From positions 38,574,120 to 38,638,119 of the forward strand of contig OX424563.1 of NCBI GenBank assembly GCA_949152475.1: a stretch of DNA of 64,000 nt, read 5' to 3'. Positions 40,601 to 56,300 of the stretch are shown piece by piece. Position 1 is the first letter of the stretch. The number at the start of each line of letters is the position of its first letter. The notes below the pieces were generated by a model that did no database searches, was not told the origin of the DNA, and saw only the letters and a list, made by a program, of their open reading frames with translations. A program made the position numbers and the translations under genes. This stretch comes from Terebella lapidaria (Eukaryota; Annelida; Polychaeta; Terebellida; Terebellidae).

Positions 40601-42139
40601 TGTGACGCTCCACCGTACGATGGACATGAGACGCTCCACCGTATATGGACATGTGACGCTCCACCGTACGATGGACATGTGACGCTCCACTGTATGATGG
40701 ACATGCAAAGCTCCACTGTACGATGGACATGTGACGCTCCACCGTACGATGGACATACGAGGCTCCACCGTAAGATGGACATGTGACACTCCGCTGTACG
40801 ATGGACATGCGACGCTCCACTGTACAATGGACATGGGACGCTCCACCGAATGATGGACATGCGAGGCTCCACCATAAGATGGACATGTGACGCTCCACCG
40901 TACGATGGACATGCGACGCTCCACCGTACGATGGACATGTGACGCTCCACCGAAGGATGGACATGTGATGCTCCACCGAAGGATGGATATGCGAGGCTCC
41001 ACTGTAAGATGGACATGTTATGCTCCACCGTACGATGGACATGCGACGCTCCATCGTACGATGGACATGGGATGCTCCACCGTATGATGGACATGTGACA
41101 CTCCACTGTATGATGGATATGCGATGCTCCACCGTACGATGGACATGTGATGTTCCACCGTACGATGGACATCTGACGCTCCACCGTAGGATGGACATGT
41201 GACGCTCCACCGTACGATGGACATGTGATGCTCCACCGTACGATGGACATGGGATGCTCCATCGTACGATGGACATGTGATGCTCCACCATACGATGGAC
41301 ATGCTATGCTCTACCATACGATGGACATGTGACGCTCCACCGTACGATGGACATGAGACGCTCCACCGTACGATCGACATGCGATGTTTCACAGTACGAT
41401 TGACATGTGATGCTCCACTGTACGATGGACATCTAACGCTCCACCATACGATGGACATGAGATGCTCCACCGTACGATGGACATGTGACGCTCCACCGAA
41501 TGATGGACATGCGAGGTTCCACCGTAAGATGGACATGCGACGCTCCACTGTACGATGGACATGCGATGCTCCACTGTACGACGGACATGTGACGCTCCAC
41601 CTTACGATGGACATCTGACGCTCCACTGTACGATCGGCATGTGATGCTCCACTGTACAATGCACATGTGACGCTCTACCGTATGATGGACATGCAAGGCT
41701 CCACTGTACAATGGACATGTGACACTCCACCGTACGATGGACATGCGACGCTCTACCGTAGGATGGACTAGCGAAGCTCCACCGCAAGATGGGCATGTGA
41801 CGCTCCACAGTACGATGGACATCTGACGCTCCACCGTACGATGGACATGTGATGCTCCACTGTACGATGGACATGTGACGCTCCAATGTACGATGGACAT
41901 GCGACGCTCCACTGTACGATGGACATGCGATGCTCCACTGTACGACGGACATGTGACGCTCCACTGTATGATGGACATGCGAGGTTCCACGGTACGATGG
42001 ACATGGGATGCTCCATCGTACGATGGACATGTGACGCTCCACCGTACGATCGACATGCGATGCTCCACCGTACGATGGACATGTGATGCTCCATCGTACG
42101 ATGGACATCTGACGCTCCACCGTACGATGGACATGCTAT
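37693..42139 (+). repeat. Satellite mosaic of earlier blocks
   Basis: These are satellite monomers only. The stretch to about 38030 continues the 6,844-bp match to 30849-31186. From about 38226 to 40110 it matches 16781-18670 (offset 21,445). From 39953 to about 41540 it matches 24018-25605 (offset 15,935), then from about 41547 it matches 26080 onward (offset 15,467). The 468-bp change of offset is a clean 18-monomer deletion at about 41540. TAGCGAAG markers near 39067, 39224 and 39590 keep the 156 and 364 spacing. Confidence 0.8.
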
Positions 42140-44243
42140 GCTCCACCGTACGATGTACATGTGACGCTCCACCGTACGATGGACATGGGACGCTCCACCG
42201 TACAATGGACATGTGACGCTCCATCGTACGATGGACATGTGACGCTATACTGAATGATGGACATGCGAGGCTCCACCGTAAGATGGACATGTGACGCTCC
42301 ACCGTATGATGGACATGCGACGCTCAATCGTACGATGGACATGGGATGCTCCACCGTATGATGGACATGTGACGCTCCACCGTATGATGGACATGTGACG
42401 CTCCACTGTATGATGGACATGTGACGCTCCACCGTACGATGGACATGTGACGCTCCACTGTATGATGGAAATGCAAAGCTCCACTGTACGATGGACATGT
42501 GACGCTCCACCGTACGATGGACATACGAGGCTCCATCGTAAGATGGACATGTGACGCTCCACTGTACAATGGACATGTGACGCTCCACCGTATGATGGAC
42601 ATGCAAGGCTCCACTGTACAATGGACATGTGACACTCCACCGTACGATGGACATGCGACGCTCTACCGTAGGATGGACTAGCGAAGCTCCACCGTAAGAT
42701 GGACATGTGACGCTCCACAGTATGATGGACATCTGACGCTCCACCGTACGATGGACATGCTATGCTCCAGCGTACGATAGACATGTGACGCTCCACCGTA
42801 CGATGGACATGGGACGCTCCACCGTATAATGGACATGTGACGCTCCACCGTACGATGGACATGAGACGCTCCACCGTATATGGACATGTGACGCTCCACC
42901 TTACGATGGACATACGAGGCTCCATCGTAAGATGGACATGTGACGCTCCACTGTACAATGGACATGTGACGCTCCACCGTATGATGGACATGCAAGGCTC
43001 CACTGTACAATGGACATGTGACACTCCACCGTACGATGGACATGCGACGCTCTACCGTAGGATGGACTAGCGAAGCTCCACCGTAAGATGGACATGTGAC
43101 GCTCCACAGTACGATGGACATCTGACGCTCCACCGTACGATGGACATGGGACGCTCCACCGTATAATGGACATCTGACGCTCCACCGTACGATGGACATG
43201 GGACGCTCCACCGTATAATGGACATGTGACGCTCCACCGTACGATGGACATGAGACGCTCCACCGTATATGGACATGTGACGCTCCACCGTACGATGGAC
43301 ATGTGACGCTCCACTGTATGATGGACATGCAAAGCTCCACTGTACGATGGACATGTGACGCTCCACCGTACGATGGACATACGAGGCTCCACCGTAAGAT
43401 GGACATGTGACACTCCGCTGTACGATGGACATGCGACGCTCCACTGTACAATGGACATGGGACGCTCCACCGAATGATGGACATGCGAGGCTCCACCATA
43501 AGATGGACATGTGACGCTCCACCGTACGATGGACATGCGACGCTCCACCGTACGATGGACATGTGACGCTCCACCGAAGGATGGACATGTGATGCTCCAC
43601 CGAAGGATGGACATGCGAGGCTCCACTGTAAGATGGACATGTTATGCTCCACCGTACGATGGACATGCGACGCTCCATCGTACGATGGACATGGGATGCT
43701 CCACCGTATGATGGACATGTGACACTCCACTGTATGATGGATATGCGATGCTCCACCGTACGATGGACATGTGATGTTCCACCGTACGATGGACATCTGA
43801 CGCTCCACCGTAGGATGGACATGTGACGCTCCACCGTACGATGGACATGTGATGCTCCACCGTACGATGGACATGGGATGCTCCATCGTACGATGGACAT
43901 GTGATGCTCCACCATACGATGGACATGCTATGCTCTACCATACGATGGACATGTGACACTCCACCGTACGATGGACATGAGACGCTCCACCGTACGATCG
44001 ACATGTGACGCTCCACCGAATGATGGACATGCGAGGTTCCACCGTAAGATGGACTTGTGACGCTCCACCGTACGATAGACATGCGATGCTCCACCGTACG
44101 ATGGACATGTGACGCTCCACTGTACAATGGACATGTGACGCTCCACCGTATGATGGACATGCAAGGCTCCACTGTACAATGGACATGTGACACTCCACCG
44201 TACGATGGACATGCGACGCTCTACCGTAGGATGGACTAGCGAA
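42140..44243 (+). repeat. 2,104-bp tandem duplication, copy 1
   Basis: Eighty-one monomers (less two bases from 25-bp units) repeated immediately downstream. The rare monomer CGATGTACATG at 42156 recurs at 44260 and marks the duplication start. I found two differences in the whole length: 42901 T against 45005 G, and 43958 A against 46062 G. Confidence 0.92.
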
Positions 44244-46347
44244 GCTCCACCGTACGATGTACATGTGACGCTCCACCGTACGATGGACATGGGACGCTCC
44301 ACCGTACAATGGACATGTGACGCTCCATCGTACGATGGACATGTGACGCTATACTGAATGATGGACATGCGAGGCTCCACCGTAAGATGGACATGTGACG
44401 CTCCACCGTATGATGGACATGCGACGCTCAATCGTACGATGGACATGGGATGCTCCACCGTATGATGGACATGTGACGCTCCACCGTATGATGGACATGT
44501 GACGCTCCACTGTATGATGGACATGTGACGCTCCACCGTACGATGGACATGTGACGCTCCACTGTATGATGGAAATGCAAAGCTCCACTGTACGATGGAC
44601 ATGTGACGCTCCACCGTACGATGGACATACGAGGCTCCATCGTAAGATGGACATGTGACGCTCCACTGTACAATGGACATGTGACGCTCCACCGTATGAT
44701 GGACATGCAAGGCTCCACTGTACAATGGACATGTGACACTCCACCGTACGATGGACATGCGACGCTCTACCGTAGGATGGACTAGCGAAGCTCCACCGTA
44801 AGATGGACATGTGACGCTCCACAGTATGATGGACATCTGACGCTCCACCGTACGATGGACATGCTATGCTCCAGCGTACGATAGACATGTGACGCTCCAC
44901 CGTACGATGGACATGGGACGCTCCACCGTATAATGGACATGTGACGCTCCACCGTACGATGGACATGAGACGCTCCACCGTATATGGACATGTGACGCTC
45001 CACCGTACGATGGACATACGAGGCTCCATCGTAAGATGGACATGTGACGCTCCACTGTACAATGGACATGTGACGCTCCACCGTATGATGGACATGCAAG
45101 GCTCCACTGTACAATGGACATGTGACACTCCACCGTACGATGGACATGCGACGCTCTACCGTAGGATGGACTAGCGAAGCTCCACCGTAAGATGGACATG
45201 TGACGCTCCACAGTACGATGGACATCTGACGCTCCACCGTACGATGGACATGGGACGCTCCACCGTATAATGGACATCTGACGCTCCACCGTACGATGGA
45301 CATGGGACGCTCCACCGTATAATGGACATGTGACGCTCCACCGTACGATGGACATGAGACGCTCCACCGTATATGGACATGTGACGCTCCACCGTACGAT
45401 GGACATGTGACGCTCCACTGTATGATGGACATGCAAAGCTCCACTGTACGATGGACATGTGACGCTCCACCGTACGATGGACATACGAGGCTCCACCGTA
45501 AGATGGACATGTGACACTCCGCTGTACGATGGACATGCGACGCTCCACTGTACAATGGACATGGGACGCTCCACCGAATGATGGACATGCGAGGCTCCAC
45601 CATAAGATGGACATGTGACGCTCCACCGTACGATGGACATGCGACGCTCCACCGTACGATGGACATGTGACGCTCCACCGAAGGATGGACATGTGATGCT
45701 CCACCGAAGGATGGACATGCGAGGCTCCACTGTAAGATGGACATGTTATGCTCCACCGTACGATGGACATGCGACGCTCCATCGTACGATGGACATGGGA
45801 TGCTCCACCGTATGATGGACATGTGACACTCCACTGTATGATGGATATGCGATGCTCCACCGTACGATGGACATGTGATGTTCCACCGTACGATGGACAT
45901 CTGACGCTCCACCGTAGGATGGACATGTGACGCTCCACCGTACGATGGACATGTGATGCTCCACCGTACGATGGACATGGGATGCTCCATCGTACGATGG
46001 ACATGTGATGCTCCACCATACGATGGACATGCTATGCTCTACCATACGATGGACATGTGACGCTCCACCGTACGATGGACATGAGACGCTCCACCGTACG
46101 ATCGACATGTGACGCTCCACCGAATGATGGACATGCGAGGTTCCACCGTAAGATGGACTTGTGACGCTCCACCGTACGATAGACATGCGATGCTCCACCG
46201 TACGATGGACATGTGACGCTCCACTGTACAATGGACATGTGACGCTCCACCGTATGATGGACATGCAAGGCTCCACTGTACAATGGACATGTGACACTCC
46301 ACCGTACGATGGACATGCGACGCTCTACCGTAGGATGGACTAGCGAA
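44244..46347 (+). repeat. 2,104-bp tandem duplication, copy 2
   Basis: This is the near-identical head-to-tail copy of 42140-44243. Its end is set where GATGTACATG, expected if a third copy followed, is replaced by GATGGACATG at 46364. With about two substitutions in 2.1 kb, it is among the youngest rearrangements in the window. Confidence 0.92.
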
Positions 46348-46468
46348 GCTCCACCGTACGATGGACATGTGACGCTCCACCGTACGATGGACATGTGACG
46401 CTCCACTGTATGATGGACATGCAAAGCTCCACTGTACGATGGACATGTGACGCTCCACCGTACGATGG
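46348..46468 (+). repeat. Satellite spacer
   Basis: Ordinary 26-bp monomers between the 2,104-bp and the 442-bp tandem duplications. They match 20720-20840, part of the 8.16-kb repeat. Confidence 0.7.
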
Positions 46469-46910
46469 ACATACGAGGCTCCACCGTAAGATGGACATGT
46501 GACACTCCGCTGTACGATGGACATGCGACGCTCCACTGTACAATGGACATGGGACGCTCCACCGAATGATGGACATGCGAGGCTCCACCATAGGATGGAC
46601 ATGTGACGCTCCACCGTACGATGGACATGCGACGCTCCACCGTACGATGGACATGTGACGCTCCACCGAAGGATGGACATGTGATGCTCCACCGAAGGAT
46701 GGACATGCGAGGCTCCACTGTAAGATGGACATGTTATGCTCCACCGTACGATGGACATGCGACGCTCCATCGTACGATGGACATGGGATGCTCCACCGTA
46801 TGATGGACATGTGACACTCCACTGTATGATGGATATGCGATGCTCCACCGTACGATGGACATGTGATGTTCCACCGTACGATGGACATCTGACGCTCCAC
46901 CGTAGGATGG
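46469..46910 (+). repeat. 442-bp tandem duplication, copy 1
   Basis: Seventeen monomers beginning ACATACGAGG and ending CCGTAGGATGG, repeated directly downstream. Both copies carry CCATAGGATGG (46590 and 47032) where most related blocks have CCATAAGATGG, which identifies the duplicated material. Confidence 0.9.
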
Positions 46911-47352
46911 ACATACGAGGCTCCACCGTAAGATGGACATGTGACACTCCGCTGTACGATGGACATGCGACGCTCCACTGTACAATGGACATGGGACGCT
47001 CCACCGAATGATGGACATGCGAGGCTCCACCATAGGATGGACATGTGACGCTCCACCGTACGATGGACATGCGACGCTCCACCGTACGATGGACATGTGA
47101 CGCTCCACCGAAGGATGGACATGTGATGCTCCACCGAAGGATGGACATGCGAGGCTCCACTGTAAGATGGACATGTTATGCTCCACCGTACGATGGACAT
47201 GCGACGCTCCATCGTACGATGGACATGGGATGCTCCACCGTATGATGGACATGTGACACTCCACTGTATGATGGATATGCGATGCTCCACCGTACGATGG
47301 ACATGTGATGTTCCACCGTACGATGGACATCTGACGCTCCACCGTAGGATGG
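46911..47352 (+). repeat. 442-bp tandem duplication, copy 2
   Basis: Exact-length copy of 46469-46910. The junction at 46910/46911 fuses GTAGGATGG to ACATACGAGG. In the parental order GTAGGATGG is followed by ACATGTGACG, as is seen after 47352. Confidence 0.9.
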
Positions 47353-50300
47353 ACATGTGACGCTCCACCGTACGATGGACATGTGATGCTCCACCGTACG
47401 ATGGACATGGGATGCTCCATCGTACGATGGACATGTGATGCTCCACCATACGATGGACATGCTATGCTCTACCATACGATGGACATGTGACGCTCCACCG
47501 TACGATGGACATGAGACGCTCCACCGTACGATCGACATGCGATGTTTCACAGTACGATTGACATGTGATGCTCCACTGTACGATGGACATCTAACGCTCC
47601 ACCATACGATGGACATGAGATGCTCCACCGTACGATGGACATGTGACGCTCCACCGAATGATGGACATGCGAGGTTCCACCGTAAGATGGACTTGTGACG
47701 CTCCACCGTACGATAGACATGCGATGCTCCACCGTACGATGGACATGTGACGCTCCACTGTACAATGGACATGTGACGCTCCACCGTATGATGGACATGC
47801 AAGGCTCCACTGTACAATGGACATGTGACACTCCACCGTACGATGGACATGCGACGCTCTACCGTAGGATGGACTAGCGAAGCTCCACCGTACGATGGAC
47901 ATGTGACGCTCCACTGTACAATGGACATGTGACGCTCCACCGTATGATGGACATGCAAGGCTCCACTGTACAATGGACATGTGACACTCCACCGTACGAT
48001 GGACATGCGACGCTCTACCGTAGGATGGACTAGCGAAGCTCCACCGTAAGATGGACATCTGACGCTCCACCGTACGATGGACATGTGATGCTCCACTGTA
48101 CGATGGACATGTGACGCTCCACCGTACGATGGACATGGGACGCTCCAATGTACGATGGACATGCGACGCTCCACTGTACGATGGACATGCGATGCTCCAC
48201 TGTACGACGGACATGTGACGCTCCACCTTACGATGGACATCTGACGCTCCACTGTACGATCGGCATGTGATGCTCCACTGTACAATGCACATGTGACGCT
48301 CTACCGTATGATGGACATGCAAGGCTCCACTGTACAATGGACATGTGACACTCCACCGTACGATGGACATGCGACGCTCTACCGTAGGATGGACTAGCGA
48401 AGCTCCACCGCAAGATGGACATGTGACGCTCCACAGTACGATGGACATCTGACGCTCCACCGTACGATGGACATGTGATGCTCCACTGTACGATGGACAT
48501 GTGACGCTCCAATGTACGATGGACATGCGACGCTCCACTGTACGATGGACATGCGATGCTCCACTGTACGACGGACATGTGACGCTCCACTGTATGATGG
48601 ACATGCGAGGTTCCACCGTACGATGGACATGGGATGCTCCATCGTACGATGGACATGTGACGCTCCACCGTACGATCGACATGCGATGCTCCACCGTACG
48701 ATGGACATGTGATGCTCCATCGTACGATGGACATCTGACGCTCCACCGTACGATGGACATGCTATGCTCCACCGTACGATGTACATGTGACGCTCCACCG
48801 TACGATGGACATGGGACGCTCCACCGTACAATGGACATGTGACGCTCCATCATACGATGGACATGTGACGCTATACTGAATGATGGACATGCGAGGCTCC
48901 ACCGTAAGATGGACATGTGACGCTCCACCGTATGATGGACATGCGACGCTCAATCGTACGATGGACATGGGATGCTCCACCGTATGATGGACATGTGACG
49001 CTCCACCGTATGATGGACATGTGACGCTCCACTGTATGATGGACATGTGACGCTCCACCGTACGATGGACATGTGACGCTCCACTGTATGATGGAAATGC
49101 AAAGCTCCACTGTACGATGGACATGTGACGCTCCACCGTACGATGGACATACGAGGCTCCATCGTAAGATGGACATGTGACGCTCCACTGTACAATGGAC
49201 ATGTGACGCTCCACCGTATGATGGACATGCAAGGCTCCACTGTACAATGGACATGTGACACTCCACCGTACGATGGACATGCGACGCTCTACCGTAGGAT
49301 GGACTAGCGAAGCTCCACCGTAAGATGGACATGTGACGCTCCACAGTATGATGGACATCTGACGCTCCACCGTACGATGGACATGCTATGCTCCAGCGTA
49401 CGATAGACATGTGACGCTCCACCGTACGATGGACATGGGACGCTCCACCGTATAATGGACATGTGACGCTCCACCGTACGATGGACATGAGACGCTCCAC
49501 CGTATATGGACATGTGACGCTCCACCGTACGATGGACATGTGACGCTCCACTGTATGATGGACATGCAAAGCTCCACTGTACGATGGACATGTGACGCTC
49601 CACCATACGATGGACATACGAGGCTCCACCGTAAGATGGACATGTGACGCTCCACCGTACGATAGACATGCGATGCTCCACCGTACGATGGACATGTGAT
49701 GCTCCACTGTACAATGGACATGTGACGCTCCACCGTATGATGGACATGCAAGGCTCCACTGTACAATGGACATGTGACACTCCACCGTACGATGGACATG
49801 CGACGCTCTACCGTAGGATGGACTAGCGAAGCTCCACCGTAAGATGGACATGTGACGCTCCACCGTACGATGGACATCTGACGCTCCACCGTACGATGGA
49901 CATGTGACGCTCCACCGTACGATGGACATGAGACGCTCCACCGTATATGGACATGTGACGCTCCACCGTACGATGGACATGTGACGCTCCACTGTATGAT
50001 GGACATGCAAAGCTCCACTGTACGATGGACATGTGACGCTCCACCGTACGATGGACATACGAGGCTCCACCGTAAGATGGACATGTGACGCTCCACTGTA
50101 CAATGGACATGTGACGCTCCACCGTATGATGGACATGCAAGGCTCCACTGTACAATGGACATGGGACGCTCCACCGAATGATGGACATGCGAGGCTCCAC
50201 CATAAGATGGACATGTGACGCTCCACCGTACGATGGACATGCGACGCTCCACCGTACGATGGACATGTGACGCTCCACCGAAGGATGGACATGTGATGCT

Positions 50301-53300
50301 CCACCGAAGGATGGACATGCGAGGCTCCACTGTAAGATGGACATGTTATGCTCCACCGTACGATGGACATGCGACGCTCCATCGTACGATGGACATGGGA
50401 TGCTCCACCGTATGATGGACATGTGACACTCCACTGTACGATGGATATGCGATGCTCCACCGTACGATGGACATGTGATGTTCCACCGTACGATGGACAT
50501 CTGACGCTCCACCGTAGGATGGACATGTGACGCTCCACCGTACGATGGACATGTGATGCTCCACCGTACGATGGACATGGGATGCTCCATCGTACGATGG
50601 ACATGTGATGCTCCACCATACGATGGACATGCTATGCTCTACCATACGATGGACATGTGACGCTCTACCGTACGATGGACATGAGACGCTCCACCGTACG
50701 ATCGACATGCGATGTTTCACAGTACGATTGACATGTGATGCTCCACTGTACGATGGACATCTAACGCTCCACCATACGATGGACATGAGATGCTCCACCG
50801 TACGATGGACATGTGACGCTCCACCGAATGATGGACATGCGAGGTTCCACCGTAAGATGGACATGTGACGCTCCACCGTACGATAGACATGCGATGCTCC
50901 ACTGTACGATGGACATGTGACGCTCCACTGTACAATGGACATGTGACGCTCCACCGTATGATGGACATGCAAGGCTCCACTGTACAATGGACATGTGACA
51001 CTCCACCGTACGATGGACATGCGACGCTCTACCGTAGGATGGACTAGCGAAGCTCCACCGTAAGATGGACATCTGACGCTCCACCGTACGATGGACATGT
51101 GATGCTCCACTGTACGATGGACATGTGACGCTCCACCGTACGATGGACATGGGACGCTCCAATGTACGATGGACATGCGACGCTCCACTGTACGATGGAC
51201 ATGCGATGCTCCACTGTACGACGGACATGTGACGCTCCACCTTACGATGGACATCTGACGCTCCACTGTACGATCGGCATGTGATGCTCCACTGTACAAT
51301 GCACATGTGACGCTCCACCGTATGATGGACATGCAAGGCTCCACTGTACAATGGACATGTGACACTCCACCGTACGATGGACATGCGACGCTCTACCGTA
51401 GGATGGACTAGCGAAGCTCCACCGTAAGATGGACATGTGACGCTCCACAGTACGATGGACATCTGACGCTCCACCGTACGATGGACATGTGATGCTCCAC
51501 TGTACGATGGACATGTGATGCTCCACCGTACGATGGACATGGGACGCTCCAATGTACGATGGACATGCGACGCTCCACTGTACGATGGACATGCGATGCT
51601 CCACTGTACGACGGACATGTGACGCTCCACTGTATGATGGACATGCGAGGTTCCACCGTACGATGGACATGTGACGCTCCACCGTACGATCGACATGCGA
51701 TGCTCCACCGTACGATGGACATGTGATGCTCCATCGTACGATGGACATCTGACGCTCCACCGTACGATGGACATGCTATGCTCCACCGTACGATGGACAT
51801 GTGACGCTCCACCGTACGATGGACATGGGACGCTCCACCGTACAATGGACATGTGACGCTCCATCGTACGATGGACATGTGACGCTATACTGAATGATGG
51901 ACATGCGAGGCTCCACCGTAAGATGGACATGTGACGCTCCACCGTATGATGGACATGCGACGCTCAATCGTACGATGGACATGGGATGCTCCACCGTATG
52001 ATGGACATGTGACGCTCCACCGTACGATGGACATGTGACGCTCCACTGTATGATGGACATGTGACGCTCCACCGTACGATGGACATGTGACGCTCCACTG
52101 TATGATGGAAATGCAAAGCTCCACTGTACGATGGACATGTGACGCTCCACCGTACGATGGACATACGAGGCTCCATCGTAAGATGGACATGTGACGCTCC
52201 ACTGTACAATGGACATGTGACGCTCCACCGTATGATGGACATGCAAGGCTCCACTGTACAATGGACATGTGACACTCCACCGTACGATGGACATGCAACG
52301 CTCTACCGTAGGATGGACTAGCGAAGCTCCACCGTAAGATGGACATGTGACGCTCCACAGTACGATGGACATGGGACGCTCCACCGTATAATGGACATGT
52401 GACGCTCCACCGTACGATGGACATGAGACGCTCCACCGTATATGGACATGTGACGCTCCACCGTATGATGGACATGTGACGCTCCACTGTATGATGGACA
52501 TGCAAAGCTCCACTGTACGATGGACATGCGACGCTCCACTGTACGATGGACATGCGATGCTCCACTGTACGACGGACATGTGACGCTCCACTGTATGATG
52601 GACATGCGAGGTTCCACCGTACGATGGACATGTGACGCTCCACCGTACGATCGACATGCGATGCTCCACCGTACGATGGACATGTGATGCTCCATCGTAC
52701 GATGGACATCTGATGCTCCACCGTACGATGGACATGCTATGCTCCACCGTACGATGGACATGTGACGCTCCACCGTACGATGGACATGGGACGCTCCACC
52801 GTACAATGGACATGTGACGCTCCATCGTACGATGGACATGTGACGCTATACTGAATGATGGACATGCGAGGCTCCACCGTAAGATGGACATGTGACGCTC
52901 CACCGTATGATGGACATGCGACGCTCAATCGTACGATGGACATGGGATGCTCCACCGTATGATGGACATGCGACGCTCTACCGTAGGATGGACTAGCGAA
53001 GCTCCACCGTACGATGGACATGTGACGCTCCACTGTACAATGGACATGTGACGCTCCACCGTATGATGGACATGCAAGGCTCCACTGTACAATGGACATG
53101 TGACACTCCACCGTACGATGGACATGTGATGCTCCACTGTACGATGGACATGTGACGCTCCACCGTACGATGGACATGGGACGCTCCAATGTACGATGGA
53201 CATGCGACGCTCCACTGTACGATGGACATGTGACGCTCCACCGTACGATGGACATGGGACGCTCCAATGTACGATGGACATGCGACGCTCCACTGTACGA

Positions 53301-56300
53301 TGGACTTGCGATGCTCCACTGTACGACGGACATGTGACGCTCCACCTTACGATGGACATCTGACGCTCCACTGTACGATCGGCATGTGATGCTCCACTGT
53401 ACAATGCACATGTGACGCTCTACCGTATGATGGACATGCAAGGCTCCACTGTACAATGGACATGTGACACTCCACCGTACGATGGACATGCGACGCTCTA
53501 CCGTAGGATGGACTAGCGAAGCTCCACCGCAAGATGGACATGTGACGCTCCACAGTACGATGGACATCTGACGCTCCACCGTACGATGGACATGTGATGC
53601 TCCACTGTACGATGGACATGTGACGCTCCAATGTACGATGGACATGCGACGCTCCACTGTACGATGGACATGCGATGCTCCACTGTACGACGGACATGTG
53701 ACGCTCCACTGTATGATGGACATGCGAGGTTCCACCGTACGATGGACATGGGATGCTCCATCGTACGATGGACATGTGACGCTCCACCGTACGATCGACA
53801 TGCGATGCTCCACCGTACGATGGACATGTGATGCTCCATCGTACGATGGACATCTGACGCTCCACCGTACGATGGACATGCTATGCTCCACCGTACGATG
53901 TACATGTGACGCTCCACCGTACGATGGACATGGGACGCTCCACCGTACAATGGACATGTGACGCTCCATCGTACGATGGACATGTGACGCTATACTGAAT
54001 GATGGACATGCGAGGCTCCACCGTAAGATGGACATGTGACGCTCCACCGTATGATGGACATGCGACGCTCAATCGTACGATGGACATGGGATGCTCCACC
54101 GTATGATGGACATGTGACGCTCCACCGTATGATGGACATGTGACGCTCCACTGTATGATGGACATGTGACGCTCCACCGTACGATGGACATGTGACGCTC
54201 CACTGTATGATGGAAATGCAAAGCTCCACTGTACGATGGACATGTGACGCTCCACCGTACGATGGACATACGAGGCTCCATCGTAAGATGGACATGTGAC
54301 GCTCCACTGTACAATGGACATGTGACGCTCCACCGTATGATGGACATGCAAGGCTCCACTGTACAATGGACATGTGACACTCCACCGTACGATGGACATG
54401 CGACGCTCTACCGTAGGATGGACTAGCGAAGCTCCACCGTAAGATGGACATGTGACGCTCCACAGTATGATGGACATCTGACGCTCCACCGTACGATGGA
54501 CATGCTATGCTCCAGCGTACGATAGACATGTGACGCTCCACCGTACGATGGACATGGGACGCTCCACCGTATAATGGACATGTGACGCTCCACCGTACGA
54601 TGGACATGAGACGCTCCACCGTATATGGACATGTGACGCTCCACCGTACGATGGACATACGAGGCTCCATCGTAAGATGGACATGTGACGCTCCACTGTA
54701 CAATGGACATGTGACGCTCCACCGTATGATGGACATGCAAGGCTCCACTGTACAATGGACATGTGACACTCCACCGTACGATGGACATGCGACGCTCTAC
54801 CGTAGGATGGACTAGCGAAGCTCCACCGTAAGATGGACATGTGACGCTCCACAGTACGATGGACATCTGACGCTCCACCGTACGATGGACATGGGACGCT
54901 CCACCGTATAATGGACATGTGACGCTCCACCGTACGATGGACATGAGACGCTCCACCGTATATGGACATGTGACGCTCCACCGTACGATGGACATGTGAC
55001 GCTCCACTGTATGATGGACATGCAAAGCTCCACTGTACGATGGACATGTGACGCTCCACCGTACGATGGACATACGAGGCTCCACCGTAAGATGGACATG
55101 TGACACTCCGCTGTACGATGGACATGCAACGCTCCACTGTACAATGGACATGGGACGCTCCACCGAATGATGGACATGCGAGGCTCCACCATAAGATGGA
55201 CATGTGACGCTCCACCGTACGATGGACATGCGACGCTCCACCGTACGATGGACATGTGACGCTCCACCGAAGGATGGACATGTGATGCTCCACCGAAGGA
55301 TGGACATGCGAGGCTCCACTGTAAGATGGACATGTTATGCTCCACCGTACGATGGACATGCGACGCTCCATCGTACGATGGACATGGGATGCTCCACCGT
55401 ATGATGGACATGTGACACTCCACTGTATGATGGATATGCGATGCTCCACCGTACGATGGACATGTGATGTTCCACCGTACGATGGACATCTGACGCTCCA
55501 CCGTAGGATGGACATGTGACGCTCCACCGTACGATGGACATGTGATGCTCCACCGTACGATGGACATGGGATGCTCCATCGTACGATGGACATGTGATGC
55601 TCCACCATACGATGGACATGCTATGCTCTACCATACGATGGACATGTGACGCTCCACCGTACGATGGACATGAGACGCTCCACCGTACGATCGACATGCG
55701 ATGTTTCACAGTACGATTGACATGTGATGCTCCACTGTACGATGGACATCTAACGCTCCACCATACGATGGACATGAGATGCTCCACCGTACGATGGACA
55801 TGTGACGCTCCACCGAATGATGGACATGCGAGGTTCCACCGTAAGATGGACTTGTGACGCTCCACCGTACGATAGACATGCGATGCTCCACCGTACGATG
55901 GACATGTGACGCTCCACTGTACAATGGACATGTGACGCTCCACCGTATGATGGACATGCAAGGCTCCACTGTACAATGGACATGTGACACTCCACCGTAC
56001 GATGGACATGCGACGCTCTACCGTAGGATGGACTAGCGAAGCTCCACCGTACGATGGACATGTGACGCTCCACCGTACGATGGACATGTGACGCTCCACT
56101 GTATGGTGGACATGCAAAGCTCCACTGTACGATGGACATGTGACGCTCCACCGTACGATGGACATACGAGGCTCCACCGTAAGATGGACATGTGACACTC
56201 CGCTGTACGATGGACATGCGACGCTCCACTGTACAATGGACATGGGACGCTCCACCGAATGATGGACATGCGAGGCTCCACCATAGGATGGACATGTGAC

